Below, one piece after another: positions 56,780 to 64,000 of a DNA stretch of 64,000 nt; position 1 is the stretch's first letter, and every line of letters begins with the position of its first letter. The DNA comes from Diphasiastrum complanatum (lineage: Eukaryota > Streptophyta > Lycopodiopsida > Lycopodiales > Lycopodiaceae), in NCBI GenBank assembly GCA_029204225.1, contig CM055113.1, forward strand, positions 17,751,746 through 17,815,745. The letters are read 5' to 3'. The notes beneath the pieces were generated by a model. It had not been told where the DNA came from. It saw nothing but the letters and a program-made list of their open reading frames with translations, and ran no database searches. The position numbers and the translations under genes are program-made.

Positions 56780-57696
56780 TCTTTTGTGTTGTCTTCAGGT
56801 TTCACTTCTGATGGACAATGCAAAACATTTCGGATGGAGTTCGGATCTGATCGCTGGTCATTGCCAGCTGAATTGTTCCTACAATCCTCCATAATGTAGT
56901 CAAACACTGTAGATCTACGTTTATAAATAAATGTAGCATTCAACAAAGATTCAACTGATGTGCAAAATTAACTAAACAAGAGTATCAGACACACGAATAA
57001 CAGCAGACTAATATGCATTCAAGATCAGACAAGATATGTGTCCAACAGCTACAAAATCATCTATTAATTTACTGATTGTTCAGGCACTACATGCAAAAAC
57101 CATGCAGTGCATTGGCATGAGAGAAATACAATTTTCCCACGAGTAATGTCTCGCTTACTAACGGACTTGTGGATCCTGCTTACAGAAACTTGTCTCGCAC
57201 GCAGGCGAACTTCTTTTTTGTATTTTCGTCTTGATTGCTTACTAGCATCAGACTCCTTTTCTATATATCTCTCAAGTATCATTCAGAGAGTATATAGTCG
57301 CTCTGTGTAACTTTCAAATTAGAGTAACTAAACATCTACAACTAATCAAAAATTACAAGAGTGGCAGATTAGCCATGACCTAGAGTGTATTTGCTGAAGT
57401 CATGCTATCAAATCATATATCTGTACTTCTGGATACTTGTATGATCTTGCTGGTCCTTTTTTGGAGCGTGAGGGCAAAATAGGTGTCGCATGGAGCATCA
57501 TTTGACTTTCTCGTCGTCTGACTTTTTTTAGCTGTACCACAAAATATTCTCTTTCACGAATCTCATGTATTCTCGTCAGGATGTTCGCAAACATTTTCGC
57601 TTCATGTCATTTGACTTTCGCATTCGCGAACACTTTCGTCAGGCAGAGGGCTGAAAGCTAGCATAGCTTTGTAAACAGAAACGTTTTGTTTCTTCA
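56780..57696 (-). repeat. LTR shared by Copia-1b and Copia-1c
   Basis: Related to the Copia-1a LTR (for example GGATGGAGTTCGGATCTGA against AAATGGAGTTCAGATGCG, and TTGATTGCTTACTAGCATCA in both). The outer end CTTCA at 57696 is followed by a purine tract (minus GAGAGAGAGC). On the minus strand pol of Copia-1b runs into this LTR and gag of Copia-1c runs out of it. The left edge is approximate because of a deletion. Confidence 0.83.
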
Positions 57697-57977
57697 GCTC
57701 TCTCTCAAATCATGATAGCTTTATGATCCCAAGACTTCTCCTCTGACTCTCAAAAAGTCCTTTGTCCAGAGCTTTGGTGAAGATGTCAGCAACCATGTCT
57801 TTCATTCCGATGAAAGTGGTCTGTAGCATCTTCTTCTCAATTAGATCCCTGATCAAGTGATACTTGATCGCGATGTGTTTCGTTCTCGAATGGAACACAT
57901 GATCTTTCATCAAATGTATTGTAGAGATGTTATCCATCTGCAAGACCATAGGCTCATTCCTTGTTTCGTCCAATTTG
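57697..57977 (-). pseudogene. Copia-1b RNase H, C-terminal part
   Basis: LDETRNEPMVLQMDNISTIH, HSRTKHIAIKYHLIRDL, MVADIFTKALDKGLFES and stop. It is open throughout. The reading continues without a break at 63841 on the other side of Copia-9, so the frame was intact when Copia-9 inserted. It is labelled pseudogene only because it is interrupted. Confidence 0.9.
57973..57977. repeat. Left target-site duplication of Copia-9
   Basis: ATTTG, repeated at 63841-63845. Confidence 0.95.
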
Positions 57978-58630
57978 TGTGAAAAACTCAGATCCAAAAG
58001 ATGCTAAAGTTTCATAAAGATCTTGGCCATGGAAGTTATGCACATCTAGATTGAAAAAATGATAGAAATTGTGATGTTAAGCATACTAAACATCAACTAA
58101 ACATCAAAATCTGATCATAAGCTTCCACAAACAGAAACTTGCTGTCCCTGTCCGTACTTCAGAGCCTACAACCTGCATTTCACACGTGTGAAGCCATAGC
58201 AACAAAGAAATCACAATTCTAGTGGCTAGAATGCAAGATATGAACAAAAAAGTGAGAGAGAAGAAGATGGATCTTCAAAGAGCATAACATTCATTCAATA
58301 GAATGAAAATGAGATATGTACATACTCGTGGAGATGGCTATTTATAGCAGCCATAGTGCCTCTTGGCCACTTGTCTTATGATAGGCTAAAATTGGGGTCC
58401 AATAGGATTCACCCATATACCTAGAAATTTGGTCAAATAGGAATGCACCAAATTATGAGCCAATAGAAGAGCTCCACACTCGACCTCCTCTAATTAATGT
58501 GACCTCAAAAGTAGTGTACACATACTTTGGGCCTCTACATACATGTATGAACCTATCTCTAACTTTTATTTGGCCATAGGCCTACAAAATCTCAAGTTAG
58601 GAAAATACTACTAGTTGACAATTTTTCACA
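57978..58630 (-). repeat. 3' LTR of Copia-9
   Basis: TGTGAAAAAC ... ATTTTTCACA, 9-base inverted ends. On the minus strand a good TATA box (GCTATAAATAGCC, about 58337-58349). TTCACACGTGTGAA is at 58179-58192. It is followed by the polypurine tract (minus GTTGAAGAGGGAG, 58631-58643). Confidence 0.96.
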
Positions 58631-58643
58631 CTCCCTCTTCAAC

Positions 58644-60145
58644 TAGTTTTAGCATAGATTTAGAAAGTACACCAAGACTTGTTCTATGCTTGAAAAATAA
58701 GTCCTTTCCCAATGCTTTGGTAAAGATATCAGCCACACATTCCTTTGATGGGACATGTTCAAGCTTGATCTCTTTTGCCAACACTTGTTCTCTCACAAAA
58801 TGGTAAGCCACCTCGATATGTTTGCTCCTTGCATGGAAAACCGGATTGCTTGCTAGACTTTGGGCTGAAAGGTTGTCACAAAAGATGATTGGACTCTCTG
58901 AAAAATCCAGCAAATGAAGCTCCATAATCATCCTCTTGATCCACACCATCTCCTTTGTGCATGATGTCAAAGCTTTGTACTCGGCCTCACTAGAAGAAAG
59001 TGATATAGTTGCTTGTTTCTTCGACATCCATGAGATAGCTCCATCACCTATGAAAATAGCATGTGCATTTATGGATTTTCTATCCATAAGGTCTCCTGCA
59101 AAATCTGAATCTGAAAAACCAAATAAGTTAGGTGATGATCCTCTATAAACAATGCCAAAATCTTTTGTTCCCGAGATGTATCTCAAGATCCTCTTTCCTA
59201 GTTTCCAATGTTCTATGCTAGGATCTTGCATGAATTGGCTTAATCTACCAACACAATAAGATAAATCAGGTCTTGTGATGGTTAGATATATAAGAGAACC
59301 TATTAGCTTCCTATAGAGAGTAATGTCCTCGAAGGATCTTTCATTACCTCTTATAGTTAGCTTTACATGTGATTCCATAGGTGTATCAATAGGATTTGCA
59401 TCTACCATATGAAATCTATTGAGAATAGAAATAGCATACTTCTCTTGTGAAATAAAAGTGATTGAGAAGTTCTAATTACTTCTATTCCTAAGATATAGCT
59501 CAAAAGACCAAGATCATGCACTTCAAATTCCTTTTTAGTGCTTTCTTGATATCTTCTATATCTTCCTTGTTCCCTCCACTTAAAATAATGTCATCCACAT
59601 AAATTAGAAGGATTGTAACATCATTAGCACTAATTCTAAAGTAAAGTGAATGATCATACTCACTCATAGTGAAGTTTTGAGAAAGTAGAAAAGAGTTAAG
59701 CCTAGCATACCAACTCCTTGGTGCTTGCTTAAGACCATACAAACTTTTTTGTAGAAAACACACATGATTAGGCTTGCTATGAGAAACATAGCCTCTCGGG
59801 TTGCTCCATGTAGACTTCCTCTTCAAGATCACCATTCAAGAAAGCATTAGAAATGTCTAATTGCCAAAGATCCCATCCATAAAGAGTTGCAAGGGAAATG
59901 ATTACTCTTATGCTCACCATCTTTGCCACGGGTGCAAAGGTTTCCTCATAGTCAATGCCATGCTCTTGAGCATAACCTTTAGCCACCAACCTTGCCTTCA
60001 ACTTGTTGATAGATCCATCTTGATTTGTCTTTACCTTGAAGATCCATTTGCATCCAATTGCACTTTTGCCCTTTGGAAGCTCCACCAATCTCCATGTGTT
60101 GTTCTTCATAAGTGCTTCAAACTCAAGATCCATTGCTTGGATCCA
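58644..60145 (-). pseudogene. Copia-9 reverse transcriptase and RNase H
   Basis: RT: CKWIFKVKTNQDGSINKLKA, GIDYEETFAPVAKMVSIR, LDISNAFLNGDLEEEVYMEQ, SLYGLKQAPRSWYARLN, catalytic LLIYVDDIIL, then RLSQFMQDPSIEHWKLGK. RNase H: FSDSDFAGDLMDRKS, ISLSSSEAEYKA, IIFCDNLSAQ, KHIEVAYHFVREQVLA and IFTKALGKDLF. All motifs are complete. Shifts near 59800 and 59430-59500 break the chain; 59408-58626 is one open frame of 260 codons. It gives the reference RT against which the replacement in Copia-7 is seen. Confidence 0.95.
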
Positions 60146-61180
60146 TTCTTCTTCTTGCCTTGCTTCATCTACACATGAAGGTACATCAAAAGAGTTAGGA
60201 AAGCATAGTTGGATCCATCCACCACTTGCTTACCTTTGCCATCATAAGTGAGCCTTGAGGGTTTCACTTTATGCCTTGGAGTTCTCCTTGGAATTTGACT
60301 TGAAGAGGCTTCTTCAACATCCACATCCAATGTGTCATCAACTCCATTGTCATCAAGCACATTAGTTGCAACAACACCATCATCACTTGAAACAAACTTT
60401 TGGAATGTTACTTCATCAAAAATGACATCCCTACTTGTGAACACTTTCTTGATTGAAGGAACATAAATCCTATATGCTTTGCTTACTTCACTATAACCAA
60501 CAAAAATGCCCTTTCTTGAAGATGGATCCTCCTTAGTTTCTATCATCAAGAGTAATGTTGAAGTAGCAAATGCATCCAAAAGTTCTTAGAAACTTGACAT
60601 TAGGCTTCATACCAAACAAAAGCTTCAAAAGGGGTTTTTCCTTCCAATACAACACTTGGCCATCTATTGCATAGGAAATTTGCACACAACAAAGCATCAC
60701 TCCAAAAAGGTTAGGAAGATTAGCATTCAATCTCATTGCCTTTGCACTCTCACAACAGGTTCTAATCTTCCTCTCGGCCACTCCATTTTGTTGTGGTGTT
60801 CTTGGACATGTGTACTCCCTCTTGATCCCATGCTCATCGCAAAAGGCTTTGAATTTGTTAGAAATGTATTCACCACCATTGTCGCTCCTCAAGCATTTGA
60901 TTTTGGTTGTAAATTGAGTCTCAATAGCAACTTTGAACTTGACAAACACATCAAACACCTCATCTTGCTCTTTAGTAGATAAACCCAACAAAATCTACTA
61001 AAATCATCAATGAAAGTTACATACATCTTAGCACCTCCATTGCTAATTGTAGTAACACCATGAATATCCGAATGCAAGAGAGAAAAAGGCATCTTAGATC
61101 TAGATATAGATCTAGTATATGGCAATCTATGTGATTTAGACAAAGCACATTCTTCACAAACATGATTCAAGCAAGTAGAG
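60146..61180 (-). pseudogene. Copia-9 integrase
   Basis: LLHSDIHGVTTI (first Asp), KCLRSDNGGEYIS (second Asp), NGVAERKIRTCCESAKAM (Glu), then TFGCICYFN, and after a shift GIFVGYSEVSKAYRIYVP and SSSQIPRRTPRHKVKPSRL toward RT. Frames change near 60900, 60560 and 60170. The domain is nearly identical in order and wording to that of Copia-7. Confidence 0.94.
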
Positions 61181-62578
61181 ACTTGGAAGTCCCCTTTACT
61201 ACTCCTTTTTGGCTATTACCTCCAAGGCCTTGTAGTTGAGATGTCCCATCCTTTTATGCCATACCTCTTGAATTGACATTTGTTCATTTGCCATGCATCC
61301 AACTTGGTTAGCAACAACACATGCATCAAGCTTGAACAATTTCCCTGCCTTTTCCCATTTTGCAATGATACTACAACCCTTTTTGATCAAGCAAGCATCA
61401 CCTATCAAACTCCCACTTTGAATCCTTTGTCAAGCATTTGGCTTACACTAGTAAGTTTAGGTAATGGATGGAAAGAGCAAAACATCTTTCAATACTATAT
61501 TCCCTATTTGTAGAAAGTGAAATAGGAATTGTGCCAACCCCTTGATTGTACACTCACCATCATTTGCGGTATAGATTACCCTCCTATTAAACGACATCAA
61601 ATGGCCATTAAAGATGAAAAATACTCTTTATGATATGTCATATGATAAAGTGCCCACTATCAAATCCACCAATGATCAAGTGTTCTCCATGATTAGCCAA
61701 CAAGCAAGATGAACTAACAAAAGCATCAATTTGAAAGAAGCTCATCTCCCACCCTCATCAATAGTTAGATTGGTTTGCTTTCCCCCTTGATCCCTCTTTT
61801 TTAAAACAACACTAGCAAAATGCCCTTTGAACTCCACAATAGAAACATTTATAGCTTAGATCTATCCTTCTTTTTGGCCAAAAGTAGAGTGCTCACCTTG
61901 GTCTTGCCCTTTAGACCAATTGCTTTTACCTTTGCCCTTGAACTGCCTTTAGAGAACATTGCCTCCTCTTCTCCTCCTTGAGATGTAGAAGAATGCTCCC
62001 ACTCTTGCTTGCAACCGAAATTCTGTCAGCCAACAAGACATCTTGCAAGTCTCCAACACTGGTAAACATTTTTGGATAGCCTAACTTTGAACAACTTTAC
62101 ATGATCATCCAACAAGCCATTGAGATCACTTGAACAAGCTCCTCATTATTTTATGCATCATTAATGCATGCTAACCATCATCAATTCTTTAACTCTCAAA
62201 CATAAGCAATGTCCACTCCACTCTCTTTTTGCATAACAAGGAAAAGATTTGCCTTCCTTAAAGTCAACACTCTAGAAGTAGACTTGGATTCATAAACCTT
62301 CTTCAAGGCTTCCCAAGCTTCACTAGATGAAGAGCACTAACCAACCTCTTTGATAAGCTCATTGTCACATTCACCTTGATCATGTGAAGGGCTTTCTTTG
62401 CCCTCTTGTCATACCTCAATTGTTCTTGAGGTGCCAAAGGTCTCTCCTCCACACCTACAACAATATCCATCAACTCATTCATCTCAAGCAAAGACTCCAT
62501 CCTTACTTTCCAAGTAGAATAGTTGAGGGAGGTAAGCCTATCATTGCTTTCCAACATGTAGCCTCCATTTGTAGCCAT
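61181..62578 (-). pseudogene. Copia-9 gag, protease and pre-integrase
   Basis: ATG at 62578 (MATNGGYMLESNDRLTSLNY) followed by STWKVRMESLLEMNELMDIV and KKALHMIKVNVT; a shift at about 62345 ends the frame. The rest is readable only in pieces: knuckle remnant near 61850, WWI then a broken DSG near 61660, LFKLDACVVANQVGC and QEVWHKRMGHLNYKALEV (zinc motif) at 61199-61408. This is the most damaged part of the element, far more than RT/RNase H, in contrast to its identical LTRs. Confidence 0.9.
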
Positions 62579-63187
62579 GTTGCAATGATTGATCTCTGAT
62601 CTTTGACCTGTTCCAATGCACTAAGCACTCTCTTGAATCAACAAATGAAACACAAGAAGAAATCACAAAGATTTGGAACCTAAAACCTTACTTTTTCTCT
62701 CTTTTCCTCACTTTTTCCTCAATTTTAGCCACTAGTTTTATGATTTCTTGATCAAACCAAGACCAAACCTCAATATACTTGCTTTTCCCTCACTCCTAAG
62801 ATTGAAATACACTCTTGAATCATTCAGCAAACTGAAAATCAGAGGGTTACATCAATTTTGAAGTTTTTGACATGAAGAAGCAAGAAATTGAATCAAAAAA
62901 CTATATGCTAGAATGGAAAACTAATAGGATCTTGTTGGATCTTGCATCTCCCTCTTTCCAAAACAATTTTTGTCTCCTTATTCTGATAAGTACAGAGGGA
63001 ATTCGCCCTACTTCAATTGAAATGCATACAAATGATGTTTTGATCACAAAGATCCAATTTCTACACATAAATCAACAAGATTTTTAGCTAGAAACTTGAT
63101 TGGAATGCTACAAAAGCAAACTCGCCCACAAATCTCTTCTAAATCTGGCAAAACCTGCACATTTGGCCGCCTAATGCTCTGATACCA
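62579..63187 (-). other. Leader and primer-binding site of Copia-9
   Basis: Untranslated leader. The primer site TGGTATCAGAGC (exact) lies at 63176-63187, abutting the LTR. The leader matches those of Copia-7 and of 26500-26840. Confidence 0.92.
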
Positions 63188-63840
63188 TGTGAAAAACTCA
63201 GATCCAAAAGATGCTAAAGTTTCATAAAGATCTTGGCCATGGAAGTTATGCACATCTAGATTGAAAAAATGATAGAAATTGTGATGTTAAGCATACTAAA
63301 CATCAACTAAACATCAAAATCTGATCATAAGCTTCCACAAACAGAAACTTGCTGTCCCTGTCCGTACTTCAGAGCCTACAACCTGCATTTCACACGTGTG
63401 AAGCCATAGCAACAAAGAAATCACAATTCTAGTGGCTAGAATGCAAGATATGAACAAAAAAGTGAGAGAGAAGAAGATGGATCTTCAAAGAGCATAACAT
63501 TCATTCAATAGAATGAAAATGAGATATGTACATACTCGTGGAGATGGCTATTTATAGCAGCCATAGTGCCTCTTGGCCACTTGTCTTATGATAGGCTAAA
63601 ATTGGGGTCCAATAGGATTCACCCATATACCTAGAAATTTGGTCAAATAGGAATGCACCAAATTATGAGCCAATAGAAGAGCTCCACACTCGACCTCCTC
63701 TAATTAATGTGACCTCAAAAGTAGTGTACACATACTTTGGGCCTCTACATACATGTATGAACCTATCTCTAACTTTTATTTGGCCATAGGCCTACAAAAT
63801 CTCAAGTTAGGAAAATACTACTAGTTGACAATTTTTCACA
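63188..63840 (-). repeat. 5' LTR of Copia-9
   Basis: 653 bp, identical by eye to 57978-58630, including the TATA box (about 63547-63559) and TTCACACGTGTGAA at 63389-63402. It is followed by the duplication ATTTG at 63841-63845. Confidence 0.96.
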
Positions 63841-64000
63841 ATTTGTCCAAACACTGCCTGAGCCAAATTATCTCGTTGGCCATCTTTGCTACTGCAATGT
63901 ACTCTGCTTCGCAAGATGACTGAGCCACAATGGTCTGCTTCTTGCTGACCCAGAGAACTGTCGCTCCTGACACGATGGTGCATCCTCCTGAGATGCTTTA
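63841..64000 (-). pseudogene. Copia-1b RNase H, N-terminal part (runs out of window)
   Basis: On the minus strand one open frame: GGCTIVSGATVLWVSKKQTI, VAQSSCEAEYIAVAKMANEI, IWLRQCLDK, joining LDETRNEP at 57977. The active-site Glu (CEAEY) is present and there is no stop. Copia-1b seems much better kept than Copia-1a, where the same place is frame-shifted. The rest lies beyond the right edge. Confidence 0.92.

Larger units (their letters stand above)
57978..63840 (-). mobile_element. Copia-9, complete nested copia element
   Basis: 5863 bp with two 653-bp LTRs, a primer-binding site, a polypurine tract and gag, protease, integrase, RT and RNase H in copia order. It is flanked by ATTTG. It lies inside the RNase H frame of Copia-1b. 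By eye the two LTRs show no difference in 653 bases, yet the coding region has many shifts and stops. Confidence 0.96.

Overview
The window looks like repeat-rich nuclear DNA of a land plant. It is AT-rich and crowded with Ty1/copia and Ty3/gypsy LTR retrotransposons. Their primer-binding sites match plant initiator-Met tRNA (TGGTATCAGAGC), and the few other coding stretches have GT-AG introns. No bacterial gene, operon, tRNA, rRNA or CRISPR array was seen. Nearly all transposon genes are decayed by stops, frameshifts and internal deletions. The species cannot be told from the sequence.

Layout: 1-5068 Copia-1a (minus, both LTRs, internal deletion). 5069-7000 gene-free. 7085-9483 Copia-2 (plus, RT deleted, 3' LTR). 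9484-12143 Gypsy-1 fragment (minus). 12144-13484 and 16779-17111 Gypsy-2 (plus), split by Copia-3 (5' LTR, gag, protease) joined to a Copia-4a fragment. 17112-19427 a broken, unrecognised protein of about 740 codons (S/T/P-rich, coiled coil, novel C-terminal domain). 19865-21153 Copia-5 3' end. 21154-24674 gene-free AT-rich DNA. 24675-26935 pieces of four elements. 28018-29113 and 36672-39737 non-transposon sequence. This includes a histone H3-like (possibly CENH3-type) pseudogene cut in two by the 7.55-kb chromovirus Gypsy-3a (29119-36671, target duplication CATTA).

39738-44901 is Copia-7, whose RT has been replaced by an unknown module. 44902-48379 holds two unrecognised gene models (Q, plus; R, minus), each with one in-phase canonical intron, and a second decayed copy of Q. 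48380-55039 is a Copia-4b 3' end whose LTR is interrupted by Copia-8 (50893-54848). Copia-8 lacks IN, RT and RNase H and carries a related copy of the same unknown module. 55040-55961 is a Gypsy-3b fragment. 55962-64000 is a tandem arrangement of two Copia-1 copies sharing one LTR, with Copia-9 (57978-63840) nested in the RNase H of the right copy. The Copia-9 LTRs are identical by eye.

How it fits together: the region grew by nested insertion. Several elements (Copia-2, Copia-7, Copia-8, Copia-9) could have moved only with proteins supplied in trans. The most unusual signals are the protein module shared by Copia-7 and Copia-8 in place of polymerase domains, and the histone H3-like gene interrupted by a chromodomain retrotransposon.
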